57,319 nt of DNA from Crocinitomicaceae bacterium (GTDB lineage: Bacteria > Bacteroidota > Bacteroidia > Flavobacteriales_D > Crocinitomicaceae), in NCBI GenBank assembly GCA_029254025.1, contig JAQWYK010000014.1, positions 1 through 57,319 of the forward strand, in the 5' to 3' direction. Positions 16,106-25,476 of this stretch are shown one piece after another; positions within the stretch are counted from its first letter, which is position 1, and each line of letters opens with the position of its first letter. The position numbers were made by a program, and so were the translations under genes. The notes under the pieces are model-generated. The model did not search any database, was not told the origin of the DNA, and saw nothing but the letters and a program-made list of their open reading frames with translations.

Positions 16106-18721
16106 TTAAACCTCTTCTTCCGACAAAATCGGCTTTCTGAAGATGATTTGATCATCTATTAAATCAATGACTACATTTTTAGTTGTGTCAATGGTTTGAC
16201 CCAAAAGCTGTTTCGATAATTGATTCAGTATGGACCGCTGAATCACTCTTTTTACAGGGCGTGCACCAAAATGAGGGTCGTATCCTGTTTCAGCAATCCA
16301 ATTTAAGGCATCTTGTTTAACAACAATTTTTATGTTGTTCTCGGCCAACTGTTCTATTAGTTGATTGAGTTGAATCTCTACGATATCTAGAACATCATTC
16401 TTGGTCAGTGGTGTAAACAATACCGTTTCATCGATGCGATTGAGGAACTCTGGTCTAATTTCTCGTTTCAAGTATTCCATCAATTCCATGACTGTATTTT
16501 CTTTGGTAGCCTCTTCAGTGCCGGGAATGAGTGCGTCATAGTTGGCGTGAATAATATCTGCCCCCATGTTTGAAGTCATAATGATGATGGTGTTTTTAAA
16601 ATTCACCACACGTCCTTTGTTGTCAGTCAAACGACCATCGTCCAATACTTGCAGAAGAACATTGTAAACATCTGGGTGTGCTTTTTCGATTTCATCGAGT
16701 AAAATAATCGAGTAGGGTCTGCGGCGAACCGCTTCAGTTAATTGGCCGCCTTCATCGTATCCTACATATCCTGGAGGAGCCCCTACCAAACGACTCACGC
16801 TATGTTTTTCTTGGTATTCACTCATGTCAATACGCGTCATTGCGTTTTCATCGTTGAAAAGGAATTCTGCCAGTGTTTTTGCAAGTTCAGTTTTTCCAAC
16901 TCCAGTTGTCCCAAGGAAAAGGAAAGAACCAATTGGTTTTCCGGCGTTCTGTAGGCCTGCTCGACTTCGTCTAACGGCATCCGCTACTGCTTCAATTGCT
17001 TCTTCTTGTCCTACTACACGAAGCCTTAATTCATCTTCTAAGCGAAGTAGTTTAGCGCGCTCACTTTCAAGCATTTTGGACACCGGTATACCTGTCCATT
17101 TGGAAATAACATCCGCAATTTCTTCAGCGTCTACCTCCTCCTTGATCATCTTGGTGGATGATTGAAGTTCGGCTAAGTCGTGCTTTCCTTTTTCAATGAG
17201 GTCTTCCACTTCTTTCACCTTTCCGTAACGGATTTCCGCAACTTTTCCGTAGTCTCCAGCGCGCTCTGCTTGTTCTGCTTCTAGCTTCAGTTGCTCGAAT
17301 TGCTCTTTGGCATCCTGTACATTGTCAATTAAGTCTTTTTCTGCTTTCCATTTAGCGAGAAATTCATCCTGCTGCTCGCGCAAGTTGGCAAGTTCAGCGC
17401 TAAGATTGGCCAATTTTTGCTGATCGTTTTCGCGTTTGATGGCTTCTTTCTCAATCTCTAACTGCATGATTTTTCGCTCGATTTCGTCGAGTTCCTCTGG
17501 TTTGGAGTTGATTTCCATTCTCAGTTTAGATGCTGCCTCATCGATCAAGTCAATAGCTTTATCAGGAAGCATTCGGTCAGTGATATATCGTTGAGAAAGT
17601 TCAACAGCGGAGATAATTGCAGCGTCCTTGATTAGTACTTTGTGGTGATTTTCGTATTTCTCCTTGATACCTCTCAGAATAGATATAGCATCTTCGCTGG
17701 AAGGCTCGTCTACCAATACTGTTTGGAATCGCCGAACTAAAGCTTTATCCTTCTCAAAGTATTTTTGATATTCATTCAGGGTTGTGGCGCCGACTGCTCG
17801 CAATTCACCTCTTGCTAACGCTGGCTTTAAAATGTTTGCAGCATCCATGGCTCCTTCACCGCCACCGCCTGCTCCTACAAGGGTGTGTATCTCGTCAATG
17901 AATAGGATAATTTCCCCTTCAGACTTTGTTACTTCGCTTATTACAGATTTCAGACGTTCTTCAAATTCGCCTTTGTATTTTGCTCCCGCAACGAGTGCTC
18001 CCATATCTAGGGAGTATACAATTTTACTTTTAAGGTTTTCAGGAATGTCTCCGTCTACAATTCGGTGAGCAATTCCTTCTGCGATTGCCGTTTTACCCAC
18101 TCCAGGTTCTCCTATGAGGATAGGGTTGTTTTTAGTTCTTCTCGTTAGAATTTGCAGTACGCGCCGAATCTCATCATCGCGTCCAATGATAGGATCTAGC
18201 TTCCCGTTTTTTGCCATTTCGTTCAGGTTGTTGGCAAACTTTTCTAAGGCTTGGTATGTTCCGTCTTTTCCCTGAGAGTCGACAGATTCTCCTTTTCTTA
18301 AATCCATGATTGCTTGTTTTAGGTTGTTTTTGGTAAATCCATTATCTTTTAGAAGTCGCGCAACGCTGTCATTTCCATCAAGTAATGAAAATAAGACAAT
18401 TTCTAAGCTGAGGAATTCATCATTGAAATTGCGCATTTCATTCATTCCGTAGTTTAATACTTTTTGAAGTGTATTGCTTAAATAAGGTTGTCCACCTGAT
18501 ACTTTAGGATAGGAAGCGATAATGCTGTCTAATGCGCGTGTAAAGACGTTAAAGTCTGCATGTAGCACTTTGAAAATAAAGGGGAGTACATTATCGTCTA
18601 CTTTCAACATTCCGCGCAAGAGGTGGCCTGTTTCTATGGCTTGTTGACCATTTCCTGAAGCAATTGATTGCGCTTCTTGCAAGGCTTCTTGTGTTTTAGT
18701 GGTCCATTTATTAAAATCCAT
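16106..18721 (-). CDS. clpB: ATP-dependent disaggregase ClpB
   Basis: 871 residues, the usual length of ClpB (Hsp104 type). It threads aggregated proteins through a hexameric pore in cooperation with DnaK. In order: Clp N-domain repeats (about 1-145), AAA-1 with Walker A GEPGVGKT (204-211), a coiled-coil M domain (about 405-525, with the Glu/Lys/Gln-rich heptads), and AAA-2 with Walker A GTTGVGKT (about 605) and the YVGYDEGG pore loop. The C-terminal domain has ARPVKRVIQ. The second Walker A has Thr where GPTGVGKT is usual, probably harmless. There is no ClpP-binding loop, which fits ClpB rather than ClpA/C. Transcribed alone; the upstream region has a possible stress-control element (18807-18838). 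Confidence 0.97.
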   Translation of the reverse strand: MDFNKWTTKTQEALQEAQSIASGNGQQAIETGHLLRGMLKVDDNVLPFIFKVLHADFNVFTRALDSIIASYPKVSGGQPYLSNTLQKVLNYGMNEMRNFNDEFLSLEIVLFSLLDGNDSVARLLKDNGFTKNNLKQAIMDLRKGESVDSQGKDGTYQALEKFANNLNEMAKNGKLDPIIGRDDEIRRVLQILTRRTKNNPILIGEPGVGKTAIAEGIAHRIVDGDIPENLKSKIVYSLDMGALVAGAKYKGEFEERLKSVISEVTKSEGEIILFIDEIHTLVGAGGGGEGAMDAANILKPALARGELRAVGATTLNEYQKYFEKDKALVRRFQTVLVDEPSSEDAISILRGIKEKYENHHKVLIKDAAIISAVELSQRYITDRMLPDKAIDLIDEAASKLRMEINSKPEELDEIERKIMQLEIEKEAIKRENDQQKLANLSAELANLREQQDEFLAKWKAEKDLIDNVQDAKEQFEQLKLEAEQAERAGDYGKVAEIRYGKVKEVEDLIEKGKHDLAELQSSTKMIKEEVDAEEIADVISKWTGIPVSKMLESERAKLLRLEDELRLRVVGQEEAIEAVADAVRRSRAGLQNAGKPIGSFLFLGTTGVGKTELAKTLAEFLFNDENAMTRIDMSEYQEKHSVSRLVGAPPGYVGYDEGGQLTEAVRRRPYSIILLDEIEKAHPDVYNVLLQVLDDGRLTDNKGRVVNFKNTIIIMTSNMGADIIHANYDALIPGTEEATKENTVMELMEYLKREIRPEFLNRIDETVLFTPLTKNDVLDIVEIQLNQLIEQLAENNIKIVVKQDALNWIAETGYDPHFGARPVKRVIQRSILNQLSKQLLGQTIDTTKNVVIDLIDDQIIFRKPILSEEEV

Positions 18722-18806
18722 TTTTATTTATTAAATTTAACAAAACCTGTGTTTTCAAATTTGTATCCATTCCTAGTTTAGTGCCTTGAACACGTCAATA
18801 AGTCAG

Positions 18807-18838
18807 TCGCAACTTTTGGCTGCAGTCATTTTGTCGCA
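18807..18838 (-). promoter_or_regulatory. Possible heat-shock control element upstream of clpB
   Basis: On the clpB strand this stretch reads TGCGACAAAATGAC, then TGCAG, then CCAAAAGTTGCGA: two GC-CAAAA-GC-like blocks as an imperfect dyad. A perfect 12-base palindrome ACTGTATACAGT lies just beyond at 18847-18858. Position, about 85-140 bp before the clpB start, fits a promoter or operator. No CIRCE element is visible. Function is inference. Confidence 0.35.
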
Positions 18839-18931
18839 GAGTTAACACTGTATACAGTCATTGTTTCCTGAATTTATTCAATCGTCTAAAAAGAAATCTC
18901 CCTCAGGTGATTCGTACACTTAGAAATTAGC

Positions 18932-18939
18932 TAAATTTG
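18932..18939 (+). promoter_or_regulatory. -7 box (TAAATTTG) for the oligopeptidase gene
   Basis: Perfect match to TAnnTTTG, 17 bases before the ATG at 18957. The expected TTG twenty bases upstream reads TTC (18911-18913 or close by), so only the -7 element is firm. Confidence 0.5.
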
Positions 18940-18956
18940 TTTCAAACCTTGAACGA

Positions 18957-21122
18957 ATGAAATCGACTAATTTTTTAATCAGCAGCGCACTTCTTTTTGT
19001 AGCCTGCACTAACGATAATGATTCATTAATGGAACAGCAGGATACCATTCAACCACCCATGGCAGAGAAAGTAGCGTTTGAAATGACCGAGCACGGAAAT
19101 ACGCGAATAGACGACTATTTTTGGATGCGTTTATCGGATGAACAAAAAGAAGCTACTACGCCAGATGAGCAAACTCAAAAAGTATTGGATTATCTCAATG
19201 CTGAGAATGAATACTTAGAAGCTAAAATGGCTCCTCACAAGGCGTTGCGCGAACAGTTATTTGAGGAAATCGTTGGTCGCATTGAACAAAAGGATGAATC
19301 CGTTCCAGTTACGAAAAATGGTTATTCCTATTATTCGACATTTGATGAGGGGGACGATTATCCGCGCTATTTTAGAAAAAACCTTGAATCGGATGAAGTT
19401 CAACTTTTGTTAGATGGACCTGAAATGGGTAAGGGGTTGAGCTACTTTGCAGTGGGTGGTCAAACGGTAAGTCCAGATAATGCGTTGATGGTTTATGGAG
19501 TAGATACGGTTTCGCGTAGACAATATGTGTTGCATTTCAAAGATATTACAACGGGAGAAATGTTGTCAGATAAAATCATCAACACTACTGGATATGCGGT
19601 TTGGGCAAATGACAATAAAACGGTATTCTATACACGACAAGATGAAGTAACCCTTCGGTCATATCGAATTTACAAACACGTGATTGGTACTCCATCCGAG
19701 TCAGATGAGTTGGTGTACGAAGAGAAGGACGAAACCTTTTCTTGCTACGTGTCCAAATCAAAATCGGATGAGTATCTCTTTATAGAGAGTAGTCAAACCT
19801 TAAGTTCGGAAGTTCGCTATATTTCGGCAAATGACGTAAACGGTACTTGGAAGGTAGTGCAGCCACGTGAGCGAAATCTTGAATACAGTGTGAGTCATTT
19901 TGGTGATCACTTTTACATCATTACAAACTTAGAGGCGCGTAACTTTCGTTTGATGAAAACTCCTGTTAATAAGACTTCAAAGGAGAATTGGGAAGAAATC
20001 ATCGCGCACAGATCTGCTACCTTTTTGGAGGGAATTGAGATATTCAAAGACTTTTATGTGCTAGAGGAGCGCACGAATGGGTTAACCAATTTGAGAATTA
20101 AGAGTTGGAACAACAACGACGAACATTATATAGAGTTTAATGATCCTGCCTACATGGCCTATACAAGCTCAAATCCTGAATACAATACAGATGTGGTGAG
20201 ATTCGGATATACTTCGTTGACAACCCCTAATTCTGTGTTCGATTATAATATGAAAACACGTGAAAGAGAATTATTGAAGCAAACGAAAGTATTGGATGAT
20301 AATTTCTCTCCAGACAATTATGTTTCTGAACGTCATTACGCAACAGCGCGAGACGGCGTAAAGGTACCAATCTCACTCGTGTATAAAAAAGGAATGGAGT
20401 TGAATGAAAACAACCCTGTTTTACTTTATGGTTATGGCTCTTACGGAAACAGTATAGATCCGTATTTTAGCTCCGTGCGTTTGAGCTTATTGGACAGAGG
20501 ATTTGTTTTTGCTATAGCACATATTCGTGGTGGACAAGAATTAGGGCGTGAATGGTATGAAGACGGTAAACTGCTGAAAAAGAAAAACACCTTCTATGAT
20601 TTCATCGATTGCGGAGAATACCTCATTGAGAAAGGCTTTACGAAACCAGCGCATTTGTACGCGCAAGGTGGAAGTGCCGGTGGATTATTGATGGGAGCCG
20701 TGATGAACATGCGTCCTGATTTGTGGAATGGAGTAATTGCAGGTGTTCCGTTTGTGGATGTGATATCTACAATGTGGGACGAAACAATTCCGTTAACAAC
20801 AGGTGAGTTTGACGAGTGGGGAAATCCGAAGGACAAAGAATATTATGACTACATGTTGTCGTACTCGCCTTATGATAATATTGAGAAAAAAGACTATCCA
20901 AATACACTAATTACAACAGGATATTGGGATAGCCAAGTACAATATTGGGAACCCGCAAAATGGATTGCAAAGTTACGTGCAAACAAAACAGACGATAACC
21001 TCTTAATGATGTATTGCAATATGGACGTCGGTCACGGCGGTGCTTCTGGTCGTTTTGAGCGTTATAAAGAAGTGGCGTTGGAATACGCTTTCTTGTTGAG
21101 TTTGGAGGGGATTGAGGAATAA
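18957..21122 (+). CDS. S9 family peptidase, oligopeptidase B type, probable lipoprotein
   Basis: 721 residues. The N-terminus has a short hydrophobic core and a lipobox-like LFVAC (Cys17), so it is probably lipidated in the periplasm, unlike cytosolic PtrB. Family S9A: an N-terminal seven-bladed propeller (about 75-430) and an alpha/beta-hydrolase domain (about 440-715). The catalytic triad is visible as S573 in GGSAGG, D658 in YWDSQVQYWEP and H693 in GHGGASGRF. GYGSYG and HIRGGQELGREWYEDGK are standard prolyl-oligopeptidase-fold blocks. Oligopeptidase B cleaves short peptides after Arg or Lys. Convergent with the DEAD-box gene, six bases between stops. Confidence 0.93.
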   Translation: MKSTNFLISSALLFVACTNDNDSLMEQQDTIQPPMAEKVAFEMTEHGNTRIDDYFWMRLSDEQKEATTPDEQTQKVLDYLNAENEYLEAKMAPHKALREQLFEEIVGRIEQKDESVPVTKNGYSYYSTFDEGDDYPRYFRKNLESDEVQLLLDGPEMGKGLSYFAVGGQTVSPDNALMVYGVDTVSRRQYVLHFKDITTGEMLSDKIINTTGYAVWANDNKTVFYTRQDEVTLRSYRIYKHVIGTPSESDELVYEEKDETFSCYVSKSKSDEYLFIESSQTLSSEVRYISANDVNGTWKVVQPRERNLEYSVSHFGDHFYIITNLEARNFRLMKTPVNKTSKENWEEIIAHRSATFLEGIEIFKDFYVLEERTNGLTNLRIKSWNNNDEHYIEFNDPAYMAYTSSNPEYNTDVVRFGYTSLTTPNSVFDYNMKTRERELLKQTKVLDDNFSPDNYVSERHYATARDGVKVPISLVYKKGMELNENNPVLLYGYGSYGNSIDPYFSSVRLSLLDRGFVFAIAHIRGGQELGREWYEDGKLLKKKNTFYDFIDCGEYLIEKGFTKPAHLYAQGGSAGGLLMGAVMNMRPDLWNGVIAGVPFVDVISTMWDETIPLTTGEFDEWGNPKDKEYYDYMLSYSPYDNIEKKDYPNTLITTGYWDSQVQYWEPAKWIAKLRANKTDDNLLMMYCNMDVGHGGASGRFERYKEVALEYAFLLSLEGIEE

Positions 21123-21128
21123 AGATAG

Positions 21129-22424
21129 TTATCTACGTTTCTTCTTCGCATTTTTCTTGGGTGTTTTACCTGAACGTTGTTGAAGTTTTCCTTGACTAGG
21201 AGGTTTTACAACCGTGTAGCGAAAAGACTTTCCTTTGAGTGTAGGAGCATCGTGAATACTGATTGGTTCTTCATCTGCAATCAATTCTTTATTTAATTTG
21301 ACCTCTGTTGGTAAGTCGATAATATCAAAGGAAGTATCCATTAATTCAAATATGCGTTCAATGTTTTCAAGCTCTCCGGCTGTGATCAACGAAATCGTAG
21401 CTCCTTTTTCTTTTTGTCGCCCCGTTCTACCAATTCTATGGATGTATTGCTCCGCCAAATCTGGAATGTCGAAGTTGATGACATGACTCACTAAATCTAC
21501 GTCAATTCCTCTCGATACAACATCGGTTGCAATGATTCCGCGCAATTGGTTCGATTGAAATTCCTCAATCATCCGTAAACGATAGTTTTGAGATTTATTG
21601 GAGTGTACAGCGCCAAATTCATTTGGGAAGTATTTTTCTACCTCAGCGTGAATGGCGTCTGCATATTTCTTCGAACGAACGAATACAAATACCTTTTTGA
21701 ATATTTCTTTATCACCGAGTAGATGAACCAGAAAATTGACTTTTGTATTGAAGTTTGGTACAGCATAAAAGGATTGATTGATTCCTTCGATGGGTTTCCC
21801 AACGCGCGATATTTCAATTTTTTGGGTATTGGAGAAGTACGACTCAATCAGAGCATGCACTTCCTCCGTCATCGTAGCCGAAAACATAAGGTTTTGACGT
21901 TTCGTAGGAAGCAACTCCAAGATTCGCTCGAGCTGTGGTCGAAATCCGAGGTTCAACATTTCATCACATTCGTCAATGACCAACTTCTGAATGGATTTAA
22001 GGCGTAAGATACCGGTCATTACTAAATCATACAAACGACCAGGTGTTGCCACTAAGATATCGCACCCTTCATAAATCTTTTGTTTTTGGGTATTGATATT
22101 TGTTCCTCCATATACACCTAGTGTGCGCACAGACATATAAGTGGTCAGCTTTTCAATTTCCTGTATGACTTGAACGACTAATTCACGTGTAGGCACCAAA
22201 ATCATTACTCTTGGTTGTCGCTGATCCGAGTATTTGAGGTTTTTTAAGATAGGAACTAAATAAGCCAACGTTTTACCTGTACCAGTTTGTGCAATACCAA
22301 TCACGTCTGCCCCTGAAGAGATAACAGGAATAGCCTCTTCTTGAATACCAGTAGGAGAAGAAATTTCTTGCTCATTGAGTGCATTCAATAATGGTTTCGA
22401 TAAATTAAAATCTTCAAAAGTCAT
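21129..22424 (-). CDS. DEAD-box ATP-dependent RNA helicase (DECD variant)
   Basis: 431 residues. All superfamily 2 motifs are present: Q motif near GIQEEAIP, Walker A AQTGTGKT (45-52), PTRELVVQ, GG, TPGRL, motif II DECD (151-154), SAT (182-184), RGIDV and HRIGRTGR. A basic tail (QQRSGKTPKKNAKKKRR) probably binds RNA. It resembles RhlE/DbpA-like helicases used in ribosome assembly and cold growth. The motif II cysteine is as in the eukaryotic DECD helicases and is compatible with ATPase activity. It starts five bases after the tsaC stop, so the two are co-transcribed. Confidence 0.94.
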   Translation of the reverse strand: MTFEDFNLSKPLLNALNEQEISSPTGIQEEAIPVISSGADVIGIAQTGTGKTLAYLVPILKNLKYSDQRQPRVMILVPTRELVVQVIQEIEKLTTYMSVRTLGVYGGTNINTQKQKIYEGCDILVATPGRLYDLVMTGILRLKSIQKLVIDECDEMLNLGFRPQLERILELLPTKRQNLMFSATMTEEVHALIESYFSNTQKIEISRVGKPIEGINQSFYAVPNFNTKVNFLVHLLGDKEIFKKVFVFVRSKKYADAIHAEVEKYFPNEFGAVHSNKSQNYRLRMIEEFQSNQLRGIIATDVVSRGIDVDLVSHVINFDIPDLAEQYIHRIGRTGRQKEKGATISLITAGELENIERIFELMDTSFDIIDLPTEVKLNKELIADEEPISIHDAPTLKGKSFRYTVVKPPSQGKLQQRSGKTPKKNAKKKRR

Positions 22425-22429
22425 ATAGC

Positions 22430-22993
22430 CTATTTTCGAATTATTTTAAAACTACTGTCATTATTGATCTTAATAATCGTAGAGGGTTTTGTCATTTTTT
22501 CTTTGGTACGCTCGTCAAGAATGAAATCAACACCGGATTTGATAACGGGTGAAACATCGTCAAAACAAGTTGGTGAGGAATCTCCACTTAGATTAGCACT
22601 AGTTGAAATCAATGGTTTATTAAGTTGTTGGATAATACGTTGACAAATAGGGTCAGTTGTAACGCGAAATCCCATGGAACCATCCTCTGCAACAGCATTC
22701 TCGGCAATATTTATTGGGTTTTCGTAAACAATGGTGAGCGGCTTGTCTGAATTGTCCAAGAGCTCATAACAGACTTCCGGCATTTGTTTCACATAGCGTT
22801 CTAAGAATGCTACAGAATGTACCAACGCGATTAAACTTTTTTGATCCGACCTCTTTTTAAGGGCAAACACCTTTTCAACGGCCACCGGGTTGGTCGCATC
22901 ACAACCAATCCCCCAGAGCGTATCGGTGGGGTATAAGAGGATGTTTCCTTTTCGTAAATGTTCTATTGTTTGCTTGATTTTTTCAGCACTCAT
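22430..22993 (-). CDS. tsaC: L-threonylcarbamoyladenylate synthase (TsaC/Sua5 family)
   Basis: 187 residues from the ATG at 22993; a TTG five codons upstream (23008) is less likely. Makes threonylcarbamoyl-AMP from threonine, bicarbonate and ATP, the first step of the universal t6A37 modification of ANN-decoding tRNAs. YrdC-fold landmarks: LLYPTDTLWGIGCDATN (about 15-31), FALKKRSDQKSLIALV, and LISTSANLSGDSSPT. The length fits the short TsaC form without the Sua5 C-terminal domain. First gene of a two-gene unit with the DEAD-box helicase. Confidence 0.93.
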   Translation of the reverse strand: MSAEKIKQTIEHLRKGNILLYPTDTLWGIGCDATNPVAVEKVFALKKRSDQKSLIALVHSVAFLERYVKQMPEVCYELLDNSDKPLTIVYENPINIAENAVAEDGSMGFRVTTDPICQRIIQQLNKPLISTSANLSGDSSPTCFDDVSPVIKSGVDFILDERTKEKMTKPSTIIKINNDSSFKIIRK

Positions 22994-23069
22994 AGGTGTG
23001 TAATCCAAAGAATTTGATGCAAAGATACGGTTTAACGGTTAGATTGCAATGAGGTATTTAACAGAGGTT

Positions 23070-23150
23070 ACAGGTTGGGCGCTTCGCGCGTTGCAGGTTG
23101 CAGGTTATCATTTCGAACTTGCAACGAACGCAGTCCATGAAACCTGCAAC
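23070..23150. repeat. Nested inverted repeats between two operons
   Basis: gttgcaggtt occurs twice in tandem (23090-23099, 23097-23106). The first copy has an exact inverted partner at 23141-23150 and the second a one-mismatch partner at 23117-23126. A short gcgc-ttc-gcgc hairpin (23079-23089) precedes them. They lie in 149 bp between the tsaC start and the repeat-protein stop. Probably a dispersed intergenic repeat, possibly acting as a transcription stop for the operon ending at 23158. Confidence 0.6.
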
Positions 23151-23157
23151 AACCAAT

Positions 23158-23646
23158 TTAATCCGAACTCATACGGTGTGTGTCGTTGTGTTCTTCCTCT
23201 ATGCCATCTTTCACTTGCTTGATAATAAGCGTTAGGTAGAAGATTTCTTGTGTACTGTTCATGTTAATCCATTTGAACCCTTCCTCTTCGCCATCAATGG
23301 CTATTGACATGTTATAGAAGAGTAAGTAATTGTTCATTTTTAACCATTGCTGGGCTTGTTCATTCCCTTCGGCACCATTGATCATGGCCATGAGGTGTGG
23401 AAAACCATTCTCCATTAGCCAATCTCGCGCTTCGTCTTTTAGGCGAATGGCATGTGCAGCCATAGTAAGTTCTTTGAATCCATTTTCAAACAAATAATTC
23501 ATTAACTCCGTATTTCCTTCAATGGCCTTTGCCCATGCTAAAATGATTTTTGGATGATAATCAAATGGTTTGGCTTTTACCCGCTTGGTATCATTGATGT
23601 TTACCTTTCTGGTCTGACCTTTATTTTTCTTGAAGAAATTGAACAT
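23158..23646 (-). CDS. Helical-repeat protein of unknown function
   Basis: 162 residues from the ATG at 23646, one base after the stop of the SpmAB gene. An earlier in-frame start at 23673 would overlap that gene and add nothing recognisable. After a basic N-terminus (MFNFFKKNKGQ) come three units of about 30-33 residues with a pattern like AIEGN-ELMNYLFENGFKEL, RLKDEARDWLMENGFPHL and GNEQAQQWLKMNNYLLF. They look like ankyrin- or HEAT-like helical hairpins. Similar uncharacterised proteins occur in other Flavobacteriales. Last gene of the eight-gene run that begins with pyrD. No enzymatic motif is visible; a protein-binding role is only a guess. Confidence 0.65.
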   Translation of the reverse strand: MFNFFKKNKGQTRKVNINDTKRVKAKPFDYHPKIILAWAKAIEGNTELMNYLFENGFKELTMAAHAIRLKDEARDWLMENGFPHLMAMINGAEGNEQAQQWLKMNNYLLFYNMSIAIDGEEEGFKWINMNSTQEIFYLTLIIKQVKDGIEEEHNDTHRMSSD

Positions 23647-23647
23647 C

Positions 23648-24883
23648 TTATGAATGGTAAAATAAATAAGCAATAAAAATCGCGGCTAAAATACCTGCTG
23701 CATCCGCGAGGAGCCCGGCACCAGCTGCATAACGTGTTTTCGTCACGCCAACCGACCCAAAATAAATGGCAAGCACGTAAAAAGTAGTTTCAGTAGAGCC
23801 CTGAAAGGTTGCTGCAAGCTTTCCTACAAACGAATCAACACCATGATTTTCGAAGGTTTCTAACATGAGTCCACGTGCCGCACTTCCACTAAATGGTTTC
23901 ATAAATGCAGTGGGAAGAGCATCGACAAATTCAGTTGTCATAACACCAGCAGCATGAAAGGCATATCGAATTCCATCAAACAACAATTCCATTGCGCCAG
24001 AAGTCCTGAAGACAGCTACTGCTACTAAGATAGCAATTAAATAGGGGACAATTTTTATGGCGACGTCAAAGCCACCTTTCGCGCCTTCGATAAAGCATTC
24101 GTAGACATTTACTTTTTTTCGAATCCCCAATGCTATAAATAAGATGATGACAGAGAAAAGCAACAGGTTTCCACCAATATTGGAAACAGGTTCGATGTAT
24201 TCTGGAGAATAGGTTAACCACGTCAATAATCCAACCATCAGAGCGGTGACGGATCCTAAATAAATGAGTACAGTAGGGTGAAATAAGTTTAGTTTCTGCT
24301 TAATAGATACTGCAATCAATCCAACCATCGAAGCAATGTAGGTTGCAAAGAGAATTGGTAAAAACACTTCTGTAGGCGCAGCTGATCCTGCTGCAGAACG
24401 ATAGGCTAGGATACTCACAGGTATAATCGTTAATCCAGAAGTATTCAGAACAAGAAACATGATTTGGGCATTGGAAGCCGTATCCTTCGTGGGATTCAAC
24501 TCTTGCAATTGATTCATTGCTTTTAGTCCTAATGGAGTAGCTGCGTTGTCTAACCCTAGCATGTTTGCACTGAAATTCATCATCATAGAGCCTTGGGCAG
24601 GATGGTCCTTTGGAACGCCAGGGAAAATATGTCGAAAAAGCGGTGAAAAAGCACGCGTGAGCAATTGAACAGCTCCACCTTTTTCACCTATTTGCATAAT
24701 ACCCATCCAAAGACACAGTGCTCCTGTCAAATAGAGCGCCATTTCAAATGCAGACTTCGCAGATGTGAACAAGGAATCAACGATTTCCTTAAAAATCAAT
24801 TGGTCTCCTAAAAAAAATAATTTGAAGAGTCCCATGATCATGGCTACTCCAAACAATCCGATCCAAAGTCGATTTAATAGCAT
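23648..24883 (-). CDS. Nucleoside-recognition (Gate) domain membrane protein, SpmA-SpmB fusion
   Basis: 411 residues with about eight to ten hydrophobic segments. Two Gate domains are joined: an SpmA-like N-terminal half (about 1-200, with GALCLWMGIMQIGEKGG and NFSANMLGLDNAATPLGLKAM) and an SpmB-like C-terminal half (about 230-411, with PYLIAILVAVAVFRTSGAM and FQGSTETTFYVLAIYFGSVG). In Bacillus the separate proteins SpmA and SpmB are needed for spore core dehydration. The fused form is common in non-sporulating Bacteroidota and its substrate is unknown. Lies 22 bp after the amidotransferase-like gene and one base before the next start. Confidence 0.88.
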   Translation of the reverse strand: MLLNRLWIGLFGVAMIMGLFKLFFLGDQLIFKEIVDSLFTSAKSAFEMALYLTGALCLWMGIMQIGEKGGAVQLLTRAFSPLFRHIFPGVPKDHPAQGSMMMNFSANMLGLDNAATPLGLKAMNQLQELNPTKDTASNAQIMFLVLNTSGLTIIPVSILAYRSAAGSAAPTEVFLPILFATYIASMVGLIAVSIKQKLNLFHPTVLIYLGSVTALMVGLLTWLTYSPEYIEPVSNIGGNLLLFSVIILFIALGIRKKVNVYECFIEGAKGGFDVAIKIVPYLIAILVAVAVFRTSGAMELLFDGIRYAFHAAGVMTTEFVDALPTAFMKPFSGSAARGLMLETFENHGVDSFVGKLAATFQGSTETTFYVLAIYFGSVGVTKTRYAAGAGLLADAAGILAAIFIAYLFYHS

Positions 24884-24905
24884 ACCACGAATATCAGAAA
24901 ATTCC

Positions 24906-25475
24906 CTAAATACTGGGGACTTTCTTTAAGGAGATATTCACAAAGTTTTCAATGATAACAGCTCCATGGTTACCTGATCGTTCGGGTAAAAACTGCACGC
25001 CATAAAGCTGATCTTCAATTTTTTGCATTCCTTCGTTGATGCAATTGTCGGAGGTTGCGATGAGTTCAAATCCGGGTGGAATCGAAATCGACCCTGTATT
25101 GTCTTTAATTAAGCTTAATTCATCGCGTAAACGTAACAATAGAGGAGAAGGGCTAGTTAATGCAATTTCATAACTGTCAGAACCAAAATTTTGCGGAGTA
25201 TAAAAGGCATCAAATGTTACTCCAAGCAGGAGGTGTCCGAAGCCAATACCCAGTATCGGTTTTTTAAAGTTCAGCAAATGGGTGACTTTTTCCTTGTACA
25301 AAGAAATGTTTTGCTCATTAAGTACCATTTGAGCGTTCGAAAGAATGATTCCGTCAAAAGGAGCTTGAATGGAGTCTAAATCGAACAAGCCTACTGTGAA
25401 ATAATCAGTGTAGCGGTCGACGAGGTTTTCCAGTTCATATATGTGCAGGTATCCGCAATCTATTATTAATATCAT
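24906..25475 (-). CDS. Glutamine amidotransferase-like protein lacking catalytic Cys and His
   Basis: 189 residues with the class I GATase fold (GMP synthase subunit A-like). MILIIDCGYL opens the first strand, and the nucleophile elbow region GIGFGHLLLG occupies 76-85. In active relatives that elbow reads GICFGHQ, so the nucleophile cysteine is Gly78 and the oxyanion-side Gln is Leu82. The catalytic His-Glu region, normally VQFHPE, reads VQFLPE, with Leu163 for His and Glu165 kept. The rest of the fold (ISIPPGFELIATSD, SGNHGAVIIENF) is well preserved. The protein therefore cannot hydrolyse glutamine by the known mechanism and probably binds a ligand or partner. It is one base after a lipoprotein gene and is followed by SpmAB. 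Confidence 0.85.
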   Translation of the reverse strand: MILIIDCGYLHIYELENLVDRYTDYFTVGLFDLDSIQAPFDGIILSNAQMVLNEQNISLYKEKVTHLLNFKKPILGIGFGHLLLGVTFDAFYTPQNFGSDSYEIALTSPSPLLLRLRDELSLIKDNTGSISIPPGFELIATSDNCINEGMQKIEDQLYGVQFLPERSGNHGAVIIENFVNISLKKVPSI

Positions 25476-25476
25476 G

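Noticed and set aside
21129-22424. Inactive helicase because motif II is DECD
   Set aside because: DECD is found in active helicases and all other motifs are intact.
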